From Leifsonia shinshuensis (GTDB lineage Bacteria > Actinomycetota > Actinomycetes > Actinomycetales > Microbacteriaceae), in the NCBI RefSeq assembly GCF_013410375.1, contig NZ_JACCFL010000001.1:124001-188000 (forward strand): a stretch of 64,000 bases of DNA, written 5' to 3'. Below, in pieces: positions 52,137 through 64,000 of this stretch. The number at the start of each line of letters is the position of its first letter. The stretch's first letter is position 1. The notes below the pieces were generated by a model. The model was not told the origin of the DNA and ran no database searches. It was given only the letters and a program-made list of their open reading frames with translations. Made by a program: the position numbers and the translations under genes.

Positions 52137-54492
52137 CGTGCGGCTCACCCTCCACGTCGTCGTCGTTGGCGGCGTCGGTCGCTGTGTCGTCGGCCGCTGT
52201 GTCGTCGGCCACGGCGCCTTCGGCCGCCGCCTCGTCGGCGGGAGCATCGGTCACGACGTCGGCGGCGCGCACGTCACCGGCCACAGCCGTGTCGGCCGCC
52301 GCCGGGTCCACTCCTGCGTCTTCCGTCGAGGCATCGTCGGTGGGCATGTCCTCGGCCAGTGCCTCGTCGGCCGCCGCCACACCGGTGGCAGCCTCCGCGG
52401 TCGTCACGCCGACCATCTCGTCGTTCACGTCTGCGCCGACGGCGTGTGCATCGGTCACGGCCTCGTCGACTGCAGTCGCCGCGCTCGTGTCCTCATCGAC
52501 GGCGTACTCGTCGGTCGTGGGCTCGTCGGTCGCCACCTCGTGCTCCACAGCACCATCGGCCGCACCATCCTCCGCTGACTCCCGGTCCTCCGCGAGATCG
52601 GCATCCGCCTCGTCCTCGAGGGCCACCGCGAACTCGAACTCTTCCTCGATAATGTCCACCGTCTCGAACTCGGCGTCGGCGTGCGCCTCTTCGAGCGCGA
52701 GCTCGGCGCGTTGCGCCCGCTCCCGCCAGGTCGCGGCGTCGGAGTCGCGGCCGAGGGCTTCGAGCACCTCCGCGTACGCGTGGAACAGGTCCGGGCTCCA
52801 GCTGAAGGCACGGTTGGGGTCAAGCTGTGGGATCTCCAGCTCGGCGAGCGCGGCTTCCTCCTGGCCGAGGTCGAGGCGTGCGCCGGACATGGCGATCGCC
52901 AGCGATACCTGGACGTCGGACGGGAGTGCGCTCCGGTCGACCGACCGGCCCAGCTCGAGAGCGCGGTCGGGCCGTCCCACCCCGCGCTCGCTGTCCACCA
53001 TCAGGGCGATCTGGTCGTTCGAGCCGGTGATCCGGCGGTACGTGCGGAGCTCCCGCAGCGCGAGCGCGAAGTCGCCGGTGGCGTACGCCGTGATCGCCAG
53101 GGTCTCGCGGACGACACCGATACGCCCGGCGCGGCGCGCGGCCGACAGGGCGTGACGGTGCGCGAGCTCCGGGTCGCTCTCGATGAGCCGGGAGGCCATC
53201 ACGAGGTGCTGCGCGACCCAGTCGGCGTTGTCCTTGCTGAGCGTCTTCAGTTCGACGCGCGCCTCCTTGGGCAGCTCGCGTGCCTCGACATCGAACGGGA
53301 GGTCGGGGTCGTCGTGCCGAGGACGCACCGACCGCAGCTCCCTGGCCAGCGCCGCCTCGGCGTCAAGCTCGTACTCGCGCTCTCGCGCGTCACGATCGCC
53401 GCGCGCCGGTCGGCCGTCCCTGGTCCACAGCTTGTCGTCCGAACGGCCGTAGCCCTTCGCTCCGCCCCCTGCCGGTCGCCCACCGCGGTCGCCCTGACCG
53501 CCGCGCCCGCCGCCGCCATCACGGCTGCCGGCGAAACCACGCGACCCGGACGTGTCCCGCGACCGCGTGGCATCCCACGAACCGGAGCGCTTCGCGTCGC
53601 GGCCCTGTTGACCGTCGCGCCGCTGGCCATCGCGGAACTGTCCGCCGCGGTTCTCACCGTCGCGGCTCCAACCACCGCCCTGACGCTGTCCTTCGCGCCC
53701 GTGACCACCGTGGCCCTGCCCGTCACGGTTCCAGCCGCCCTCGCGGCGCTGTCCATCACGAGCCTGAGCACCATGGCCCTGCCCGTCACGGTGCCAACCA
53801 CCCTCACGGCGCTGTCCATCACGGCGCTGCCCGTCGCGGCTCTGACCGTACCGGGCCTGGTTGTCACGGTGCTGTCCGTCGCGGGGCTGCGCACCACGGT
53901 TCCATTGCCCGTCACGGCTCTGCCCGTCACGATTCCAGCTGCCCTCGCGGCGCTGCCCGTCACGCGACTGCGCGCCCCGATCCTGCCCGTCACGGTTCCA
54001 GCTGCCCTCGCGACGCTGCCCATCACGGCCCTGGCCGGACCGGGCCTGTCCATCGCGGGACTGCGCACCACGGGCCCACTGCCCGTCACGACCTTGGCCA
54101 TCACGGCGCTGGCCGTCACGGCTCCATTGGCTGTCGCGGCTCTGCCCATCGCGACGCTGGCCGTCGCGCGACTGTCCGTAACCGCCCTGCCCATCGCGAC
54201 GCTGGCCGTCGCGCGACTGTCCGTAGCCGCCCTGCCCGTCGCGGCGCTGAGCTCCGCCACGCTGACCGTCGCGGTTCCACTGGCCGTCACGAGGCCGGCT
54301 CGGGGCGCCGGTGCGGTGACCACCGTCGCCGCCCTTCGCCCGGTCGTAGCCCTGGCCCGAATCGCGACGCGGAGCTCCCCCTGTGCGGGCGTCGTCCCGA
54401 CCGGCGCCGCTGCGTGGGCGGCCGGCGCCTCGACCGCGGCCGTCGCCGCTCGAGGCGGACGTCCTGTCGTCGTCTGCCGGTGTATCGCTCAC
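52111..54492 (-). CDS. RDGQ-repeat disordered protein with TPR-like core and acidic tail
   Basis: This 793-residue protein has three parts. Residues 1-365 are low-complexity and basic, with about 24 exact RDGQ units (residues 68-308) in larger blocks such as RRDGQGGYGQS and REGSWNRDGQ; Trp and Tyr are spaced through it. Residues 370-605 are helical, with TPR-like pairs (HALSAARRAGRIGVV, ALALRELRTYRRITG, HAYAEVLEALGRDSDAATW). Residues 607-793 are very acidic and Ala/Thr-rich. AGGAGAAGTC precedes the GTG. The core resembles proteins found next to NagD-like phosphatases in other actinomycetes. No function is proven; the N-terminus resembles RGG-type RNA-binding regions. Confidence 0.8.
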   Translation of the reverse strand: MSDTPADDDRTSASSGDGRGRGAGRPRSGAGRDDARTGGAPRRDSGQGYDRAKGGDGGHRTGAPSRPRDGQWNRDGQRGGAQRRDGQGGYGQSRDGQRRDGQGGYGQSRDGQRRDGQSRDSQWSRDGQRRDGQGRDGQWARGAQSRDGQARSGQGRDGQRREGSWNRDGQDRGAQSRDGQRREGSWNRDGQSRDGQWNRGAQPRDGQHRDNQARYGQSRDGQRRDGQRREGGWHRDGQGHGAQARDGQRREGGWNRDGQGHGGHGREGQRQGGGWSRDGENRGGQFRDGQRRDGQQGRDAKRSGSWDATRSRDTSGSRGFAGSRDGGGGRGGQGDRGGRPAGGGAKGYGRSDDKLWTRDGRPARGDRDAREREYELDAEAALARELRSVRPRHDDPDLPFDVEARELPKEARVELKTLSKDNADWVAQHLVMASRLIESDPELAHRHALSAARRAGRIGVVRETLAITAYATGDFALALRELRTYRRITGSNDQIALMVDSERGVGRPDRALELGRSVDRSALPSDVQVSLAIAMSGARLDLGQEEAALAELEIPQLDPNRAFSWSPDLFHAYAEVLEALGRDSDAATWRERAQRAELALEEAHADAEFETVDIIEEEFEFAVALEDEADADLAEDRESAEDGAADGAVEHEVATDEPTTDEYAVDEDTSAATAVDEAVTDAHAVGADVNDEMVGVTTAEAATGVAAADEALAEDMPTDDASTEDAGVDPAAADTAVAGDVRAADVVTDAPADEAAAEGAVADDTAADDTATDAANDDDVEGEPHDGAVSTGE

Positions 54493-54585
54493 GACTTCTC
54501 CTGTCGGGTGCCGGGGTTTCCGCCCAGCCTATGTGCGTGGATCGCGCAAGGAACCGCCCGCGCGAAAATGTGCCGTTAACGCGAA

Positions 54586-54611
54586 ATGGCCACCCATCAC
54601 TGGGTGGCCAT
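54586..54611 (-). terminator. Intrinsic terminator of the rrn operon
   Basis: An 11-bp perfect stem (ATGGCCACCCA at 54586-54596 and its complement at 54601-54611) with a 4-base loop lies just after the 5S gene. In the minus-strand direction it is followed by TTTC. It separates the rRNA genes from the RDGQ protein gene. Confidence 0.8.
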
Positions 54612-54621
54612 CTCACAAAGA

Positions 54622-54741
54622 AGTCCGGCGGTGTCCTACTCTCCCACAGGGTCCCCCCTGCAGTACCATCGGCGCAGAGAGTCTTAGCTTCCGGGTTCGG
54701 AATGTAACCGGGCGTTTCCCTCTCGCTATGGCCGCCGAAAC
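54622..54741 (-). rRNA. rrf: 5S ribosomal RNA
   Basis: The minus strand reads GTTTCGGCGGCCATAGCGAG at the 5' end and ends CACCGCCGGACTT, with the internal CCGAACCCGGAAGCTAAG loop typical of 5S rRNA. Length about 120 bases. Ends are placed by eye. Confidence 0.93.
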
Positions 54742-54800
54742 ACTATTGATGTATCAAAGTGAACGATCAAGCTTCGCTTGAATCAGTTCTCGACCGTACA

Positions 54801-54830
54801 TCGAGAACCACATAGTGGACGCGAGCAATC
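54801..54830 (-). other. Pre-23S rRNA processing stem, 3' strand
   Basis: This segment of the 23S-5S spacer is complementary to 58125-58152 upstream of 23S: GTGGACGCGAGCA is shared exactly between this plus strand and the complement of the other. In the transcript the two would form a long stem enclosing 23S rRNA, the usual RNase III target. Confidence 0.75.
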
Positions 54831-54881
54831 TCTTGCCCCTCATACCCGCCTTACAACGGTATGAGAGTAGTGATTATCAAA

Positions 54882-57985
<3,104 letters not shown>

Positions 57986-58124
57986 ATCACATGAGTTTTA
58001 GAATCGATCGGCCCAACTCCGTTGCAAATAAATGCTGTCGAAGATGAGCAGATTGACCAATGATCTATCAGTACATAAGTACTGTGATCATCTATGTGAT
58101 TCGAACCCGAAGGTTCGAATCTAA

Positions 58125-58152
58125 GATGCTCGCGTCCACTGTGTAGTTCTCA
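58125..58152 (-). other. Pre-23S rRNA processing stem, 5' strand
   Basis: On the minus strand this reads TGAGAACTACACAGTGGACG onward and pairs with 54801-54830 beyond the 3' end of 23S. Mismatches are few and mostly compatible with G-U pairing. Confidence 0.75.
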
Positions 58153-58238
58153 AAGTACGGGCGGTACCTTCTCCGCCGGCCCAGTTATGGCCGACCAGAA
58201 AAGGTCCAGAGGATTCGGTTCTCATCCGAGTGGATGAG

Positions 58239-58268
58239 GTCCGGTCCCTCAGGACCCAACAGCGTGCA
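58239..58268 (-). other. Pre-16S rRNA processing stem, 3' strand
   Basis: The plus strand ends CAACAGCGTGCA, complementary to TGCACGCTGTTG at 60150-60161 in the 16S leader; the outer 18 bases also pair with a few mismatches. Together they enclose the 16S rRNA. Confidence 0.75.
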
Positions 58269-58425
58269 TGTGCGGGGCTTCCGGGTCCGAACCGTTCCTA
58301 TCCCGAGGGATGTACTGAGTTCGAGCCGTTCGGCTCCGCACCAATGTCAATGTTCCACCCATGAGCTAACCGGCTGAGACGTTCGCTCAGATCCGGCGCC
58401 TGGACACCCGAGGGTGCCAGATGCT

Positions 58426-59957
<1,532 letters not shown>

Positions 59958-60149
59958 GTTCAGCTCCAAGTCGCAAGCGACTGGAAACATAGTGCAGGAT
60001 CGGAGAGGAATATCTCGTCTCCTGCGAGTTTGTCTTGACTAGTTTCGAATATCTACTGACATTCTGTTTCTAATCCAAAGGAATCTCTTGCATCGACTTT
60101 CAGACCGAGGTCTTCGGGTCAATGCCGAGGTTTTTGGCATTTGACATTG

Positions 60150-60179
60150 TGCACGCTGTTGAGTTCTCAAGGATCGGAC
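60150..60179 (-). other. Pre-16S rRNA processing stem, 5' strand, in the leader
   Basis: TGCACGCTGTTG (60150-60161) and the following 18 bases match the complement of 58239-58268, with about six differences in 30. The TTGAGAACTCAACAG region on the minus strand is a common actinobacterial rRNA leader element. Confidence 0.75.
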
Positions 60180-60226
60180 GCTCTCACCTTCAACCCTCTC
60201 GGGCTTCTCTGTGAGGCAACTTCTCT

Positions 60227-60254
60227 ACCTTACCACTCTCAGTCAGTTTGTCAA
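60227..60254 (-). promoter_or_regulatory. rrn operon promoter (proximal)
   Basis: On the minus strand TTGACA (60249-60254) and TAAGGT (60227-60232) are separated by 16 bases. The start of transcription would be about 265 bases before the 16S gene, consistent with the leader and processing stem that follow. Confidence 0.75.
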
Positions 60255-60349
60255 GTCGGCCGTTTCGCGCTCTTTCGTTCATCCATCGTGGGATACATCT
60301 GATTTGCACGAACCGAACCGGTTAGACCTGCTCAGTGAGTGGGGTGTTA

Positions 60350-60379
60350 ATCCTAAGCGCAGCAAAGCAACTCTTTCAA
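60350..60379 (-). promoter_or_regulatory. rrn operon promoter (distal candidate)
   Basis: TTGAAA (60374-60379) and TAGGAT (60350-60355) on the minus strand are 18 bases apart, about 120 bases upstream of the proximal promoter. The rest of the 60180-60570 region has no gene. Confidence 0.45.
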
Positions 60380-60571
60380 GTTGAGATTTGCCGCTAGGCT
60401 AAGGATTCGGTCCCGCTTGAGGCCGGGGAGCTCTTCCGCTCTCCCGCACCTTTGGGGTGACAAGTAAGTACTTTACGCAGGCCTCCGGGACGTCGCAAAT
60501 TCCGCTTACATCCCGGGCGTGTCGCAGGGCCGGATCCGCGTGATTCCGCGGAAGTCGCCCCCGGGAACGCG

Positions 60572-60601
60572 AAAACGCGGCCGCCCGGAAGGGCGACCGC
60601 G
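60572..60601 (-). terminator. Intrinsic terminator of the res/ccd operon
   Basis: A GC-rich stem (CGCGGCCGCCC at 60576-60586 pairing with GGGCGACCGCG at 60591-60601, one mismatch, loop GGAA) is followed on the minus strand by TTTT. It lies 24 bases after the resC stop. Confidence 0.8.
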
Positions 60602-60625
60602 TCTGGCGGAGCGAGTGCAAACGGC

Positions 60626-61708
60626 TCAGGATCCGAGCCCGGAGTAGGCGTGCAGTCCGTGGAAGAACACGTTGACCACGCCGAAGTTGAAGAGCACCGC
60701 GGCGAAGCCGATGATCGCGAGCCATGCGGAACGGGATCCGCGCCACCCGCGGGTCGCCCGCGCGTGGATGTAGCCGGCGTAGATCACCCAGATGATGAAC
60801 GTCCAGACTTCCTTGGTGTCCCAACCCCAATACCGGCCCCACGCCTTCTCGGCCCAGATGGCTCCGGCGATCAGCGTGAAGGTCCAGGCGATGAAGCCGA
60901 CGATGTTGATCCGGTACGCCAGGTTCTCCAGAGCGACCGCGCTCGGAAGGGTCGACAGGAACCGGAACTGCTGCGGGCGCGACTCCGCGACCTGGCGTTC
61001 GCGCCGGTACTGCAGCAGCTGGAGTCCGGACAACGCGAAGCCGAGGGCGAAGAACGCCGTGCCCAGCACGGCCACGATGATGTGGATCACCAGCCAGTAC
61101 GACTGCAGCGCCGGCTGCAGCGGGACCACCGGGACGTAGTACCGCAGCAGCGCGATCCCCTGGAGCACCAGGACCAGCCCGATGATGAACGTCCCCAGGT
61201 ACTTGATCTCCCACTCGAGGTTCGCGACCAGGAAGACGCCGACGATGACCAGCGTGCCGGTCATCGAGAACTCCCACATGTTGGCCCACGGCACCCGGTC
61301 GGCTGCGATGCCGCGGAGCACGGTCGCGATGAGGTGGAAGCCCCAGCCGGCGATGGTGAGGCCGAACGCCCACTTGATCGACGCCGACGAGGCGGCGCCG
61401 TTCATCACATCGTCCTCGAGGCGCGTGCTGATCCGGCTGGACAGTCGGCCGAGCGCGGAGGACGGCGGGGCCTGCGGGGGTGCGTCCGCGCTGCCGCCGG
61501 ACACGGACAGCCGGGCGGCTGTGGCGCCGACGGGCGTGGCCACCTCCGCTCTGCGCGCGACGGCGCTGGGGACCAGCGCGGCCTCCTCGGCCGTTGCTCT
61601 GGCTCCCCTACGGGCGAGGTCGAGCGCGAACGCGATGAACGCGGCCGCGTAGAACCCCATCGCCACATAGATGAAGACCGTGGACAGCTGGGACAGGGTT
61701 TCGGTCAC
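60626..61708 (-). CDS. resC: Cytochrome c biogenesis protein ResC/CcsB
   Basis: ResC, with ResB, delivers heme to apocytochrome c outside the membrane (System II). The protein of 360 residues has an N-terminal span, a cytoplasmic loop of about 65 residues, then about seven spans. The heme-handling WWD motif reads WGRYWGWDTKEVWTFIIW, and conserved His residues lie in QSYWLVIHIIVAVLG and YIHARATRGW. The GTG start is 9 bases after the resB stop; a TAGGCT box (complement of 61715-61720) that overlaps the resB stop lies 6 bases before it, so an additional leaderless transcript is possible. Confidence 0.92.
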   Translation of the reverse strand: MTETLSQLSTVFIYVAMGFYAAAFIAFALDLARRGARATAEEAALVPSAVARRAEVATPVGATAARLSVSGGSADAPPQAPPSSALGRLSSRISTRLEDDVMNGAASSASIKWAFGLTIAGWGFHLIATVLRGIAADRVPWANMWEFSMTGTLVIVGVFLVANLEWEIKYLGTFIIGLVLVLQGIALLRYYVPVVPLQPALQSYWLVIHIIVAVLGTAFFALGFALSGLQLLQYRRERQVAESRPQQFRFLSTLPSAVALENLAYRINIVGFIAWTFTLIAGAIWAEKAWGRYWGWDTKEVWTFIIWVIYAGYIHARATRGWRGSRSAWLAIIGFAAVLFNFGVVNVFFHGLHAYSGLGS

Positions 61709-61717
61709 GATTGAAGC

Positions 61718-63343
61718 CTAATTCGTCGGGGTTCGGGTGAGGAGTGCGGTGTGCTCGTCGGCGACGGCGGACACAGCCGCGAGGAGGTTCGGGTCCTCAC
61801 CACGGGCGAGGCCAGCGTACTCCAGGGTCAGGGAGCCGTCGGGGTTCTCGACGGCCTTGACCCAGATGCGGCGGCGCGGCACGAAGAGCGACGTCAGCAG
61901 GCCGCCCAGGATGAGGATCGCGAAGAGCAGCACCCAGCCCTGAGCGGGGTCGTGGTGCACATCGAGCGACGCGTACCGCTTGACGTCGCTCAGCGAGATC
62001 GTGCCGAGCCCGCTCGGGAGCTCGACCGTCTGCCCCGGCCTCAGCTGGAGCGCCTTCGACTTCGTGCCGGGGCCGGCCAACTGCGTCATCTTGTCGGTGT
62101 TCAGGCTGTAGACCGACTGCGGGACGCCGTTGTCGACGCCGAGGTCGCCGGCGTAGACGTTGAGGCTGAGGACCGGATCGTTCAGCCCGGGGAAGGTCGA
62201 GGTCAGGGCGCCGGCGGCGGTCCCGCTCTTGCCGACCGTCGGATAGAAGAAGCCGATCATGCCGACCTGCTCCCGCAGGCCATCCGGCACCTTCACCCAG
62301 CCGAGCGAGGTGAGCTGCGCATCCTCGGCGATGAACGGCACCGAGTCGCTGAAGACCACCTTGCCCTCCGGATCGCGGACCGTGATGGTCGGGGCGTACC
62401 CGTTGCCCAGGAGGTAGACGTTGGTGCCGCCGATCGCGAGCGGCTCGTTGACCTTGATCGTCGATGAGCCGGAGGTGTCTCCCGGCCCGGTCGTCGTCAC
62501 CTTCGCGGTGTAGTCGAGCGGCGTGCCCTTGGCGTTGGGGTTCTTGGTCTCGTAGGCGACGTCGAGGCTGTCGACCCGGATCGAGAACGGCTCGAGCGAC
62601 CCGTCGGAGAAGAACCGCCCCGGGTTGAACGAGTTGTACGAGGGCAGGCTGTTCACGAAGCTCTGACCGACGACCACGACCTTCTGGCCGGTGTAGCCGA
62701 AACCTCCGCCGATGCCGACGGCGACCAGCACGCCGAGCAGGGCGATGTGGAACACCAGGTTGCCGGTCTCGCGCAGGTAGCCGCGCTCCGCCGACACCGA
62801 GGTCGAGCGCGCGTCCTGGTAGAGCGAGACCCGGTAGCGGGAGCGGCGGAGCACCTGGCGGGCCGAGTCGATCGGGTCCGGTGCGTCCGCCCGCAGCTCG
62901 GCGGGGAGGATGCGCGCCTGGAAGCCGGACATCCGGGTGAGCCGGACGGGCGTCTTCGGCGGCCGGGCGCGGAGGGCGCGGAAGTGGTGCGCCGTGCGCG
63001 GGATGATGCAGCCGATCAGCGAGGCGAACAGCAGCAGGTAGATGGCCGAGAACCAGAACGACGTGTAGACGTCGAAGAGCTGGAACTTGTCGAGCACCGG
63101 TGCGAGCTGCGGGTTGTCGCTGAAGTACTTGGTGACACCGTTCGGGTCGGCGCCGCGCTGCGGGAACAACGAGCCGGGGACGGCGGCGATCGCCAACAGG
63201 AGCAGCAGGAACAATGCCGTGCGCATGCTCGTGAGCTGGCGCCAGGCCCAGCGCAGCCAGCCGAGCGGGCCGAGCTTGGGCTGCACGACGTCGGGGTCCT
63301 CGCGCGGAGGCGCGACGTCGATGTGGTCAGATGGCCGGGACAA
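61718..63343 (-). CDS. resB: Cytochrome c biogenesis protein ResB
   Basis: The protein of 541 residues has three N-terminal-half membrane spans (MRTALFLLLLLAIAAVPGSL, SFWFSAIYLLLFASLIGC, NLVFHIALLGVLVAVGIGG), a large extracellular domain (about residues 215-450) and a C-terminal span (GWVLLFAILILGGLLTSLF). Conserved features are FPQRGADPN and the heme-related histidines in HHFRAL and FHIALLG. It overlaps the ccdA gene by 17 bases and precedes resC by 9 bases, so the three are one operon. Confidence 0.93.
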   Translation of the reverse strand: MSRPSDHIDVAPPREDPDVVQPKLGPLGWLRWAWRQLTSMRTALFLLLLLAIAAVPGSLFPQRGADPNGVTKYFSDNPQLAPVLDKFQLFDVYTSFWFSAIYLLLFASLIGCIIPRTAHHFRALRARPPKTPVRLTRMSGFQARILPAELRADAPDPIDSARQVLRRSRYRVSLYQDARSTSVSAERGYLRETGNLVFHIALLGVLVAVGIGGGFGYTGQKVVVVGQSFVNSLPSYNSFNPGRFFSDGSLEPFSIRVDSLDVAYETKNPNAKGTPLDYTAKVTTTGPGDTSGSSTIKVNEPLAIGGTNVYLLGNGYAPTITVRDPEGKVVFSDSVPFIAEDAQLTSLGWVKVPDGLREQVGMIGFFYPTVGKSGTAAGALTSTFPGLNDPVLSLNVYAGDLGVDNGVPQSVYSLNTDKMTQLAGPGTKSKALQLRPGQTVELPSGLGTISLSDVKRYASLDVHHDPAQGWVLLFAILILGGLLTSLFVPRRRIWVKAVENPDGSLTLEYAGLARGEDPNLLAAVSAVADEHTALLTRTPTN

Positions 63344-64000
63344 AGCCGGAGATCACCCCCAGGAACTGCGACATCATGGCGGTCCAGAGGCCGGTCGCCA
63401 TCAGGACTCCGATGACCACCAGCAGCGCGCCGCCGATGATGTTGATGACCCGGATGTGCCGCTTGAGGAAGGCGACCGAACCGGCGACCCAGTCGAAGCC
63501 GAGGGCGACGAGCAGGAACGGGATGCCGAGGCCGATGCAATAGAAGAGTCCGAGGAGCGCTCCGCGCCACGGCGATCCGCTACCGACGCTGAGCGCGCTG
63601 ATCGCGGCCAGCGTCGGGCCGATGCACGGCGTCCAGCCGAGGCCGAAGACGACGCCCAGCAGCGGTGCCCCGATCAGGCCGGTCGCCGGACGCCAGGTCG
63701 GCTTGATCGTGCGCTGCAGGAAGGAGAACTGGCCGATGAAGACGAGGCCCATCACGATGACGAGCACGCCGAGCACCTGGATGACCACCTCCTGCCAGCG
63801 GACCAGCCAGCTGCCGAGCGCGCCGAAGGCGGCGCCGTAGGCGATGAAGACGACGGCGAAGCCGAGGACGAACAGGGCGACCCCGGTCAGGATCCGGCCG
63901 CGGTCGCGCTTGGCGCCGGGGTCGCTGATCCCGCCGACGTAGGCGAGGTAGCCGGGCACGAGCGGGAGCACGCAGGGCGACGCGAACGACACGAGCCCCG
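63327..64000 (-). CDS. ccdA: Cytochrome c biogenesis protein CcdA (DsbD-like membrane domain), partial
   Basis: At least 224 residues of the C-terminal part are visible; the start is beyond the right edge. Redox cysteines lie in FASPCVLPLVPGYLAYVGG and GWTPCIGPTLAAISALS. Six membrane spans fit the CcdA fold that carries reducing power across the membrane to keep apocytochrome c thiols reduced. It overlaps resB by 17 bases, the order of System II operons in actinomycetes. Confidence 0.92.
   Translation of the reverse strand, partial: GLVSFASPCVLPLVPGYLAYVGGISDPGAKRDRGRILTGVALFVLGFAVVFIAYGAAFGALGSWLVRWQEVVIQVLGVLVIVMGLVFIGQFSFLQRTIKPTWRPATGLIGAPLLGVVFGLGWTPCIGPTLAAISALSVGSGSPWRGALLGLFYCIGLGIPFLLVALGFDWVAGSVAFLKRHIRVINIIGGALLVVIGVLMATGLWTAMMSQFLGVISGFVPAI

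Noticed and set aside
53570..54290. DNA repeats seen as a separate repeat array or as a plus-strand gene
   Set aside because: The repeats are the coding DNA of the RDGQ protein on the minus strand; the plus-strand frame is a by-product.
58098..58121. tRNA T-arm-like sequence GGTTCGAATC in the 16S-23S spacer
   Set aside because: It is one arm of a perfect hairpin; no acceptor stem, anticodon arm or D arm could be found around it.

Overview
The window is high-GC chromosomal DNA from an actinomycete, most likely of the family Microbacteriaceae (Leifsonia-like). The basis is the overall GC content, a menaquinone (men) gene cluster, an actinobacterial rrn operon, and many genes with a TAnnnT box only 6-7 bases before the start codon, as in leaderless actinobacterial mRNAs. 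Genus and species cannot be fixed by reading alone. All gene names below come from motifs and context, not from database searches.

Region 1 (1-14 kb) is a fucoside/fucose utilisation locus: L-fuconate dehydratase (cut by the left edge), a GntR/FCD regulator, an aldo/keto reductase fitting L-fucose dehydrogenase, a second enolase-superfamily dehydratase, a three-gene ABC sugar importer without an ATPase, two divergent GH29 alpha-L-fucosidases and an L-fuconolactonase. Together they would take up fucosides, release fucose, oxidise it to the lactone, open the lactone to fuconate and dehydrate it. A CCTAT/ATAGG palindromic motif overlaps three promoters of the locus and is the probable GntR operator. 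A large GH106-like glycosidase and a MarR regulator follow.

Region 2 (14-32 kb) holds ordinary metabolic and regulatory genes: a P-loop kinase, a glutaredoxin-like protein, a HelD-type helicase, a metallo-beta-lactamase-fold gene with an apparent frameshift, two aldo/keto reductases with a LysR regulator, a saccharopine-dehydrogenase-like protein, panD with a DUF302 gene, a HAD hydrolase, a MOSC protein flanked by an 83-bp inverted repeat pair, a POT transporter, ornithine aminotransferase with a divergent Lrp/AsnC regulator, and a two-component system. A 52-bp unit is repeated about six times between the sensor kinase and a convergent aldo/keto reductase.

Region 3 (32-44 kb) contains a bifunctional PutA with a divergent LysR gene, an FAD amine-oxidase/phytoene-desaturase-like protein, an SRPBCC protein, an AlkA-like glycosylase, a PCMH-type FAD oxidase, a hotdog thioesterase and a LysM lipoprotein.

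Region 4 (44-54.5 kb) is the menaquinone cluster (menD, menA, menE, menB, menC, plus two small membrane proteins), then a NagD-like HAD phosphatase overlapping a 793-residue protein with an extreme RDGQ-repeat disordered N-terminus and a very acidic tail.

Region 5 (54.5-64 kb) is an rrn operon on the minus strand (16S-23S-5S, no spacer tRNA) with visible processing stems, tandem promoters and a terminator. Upstream lie the System II cytochrome c biogenesis genes resC, resB and ccdA (cut by the right edge). The most unusual signals are the tandem duplications of gene 3' ends, the RDGQ protein, the paired 83-bp inverted repeats and the widespread leaderless-promoter signature.
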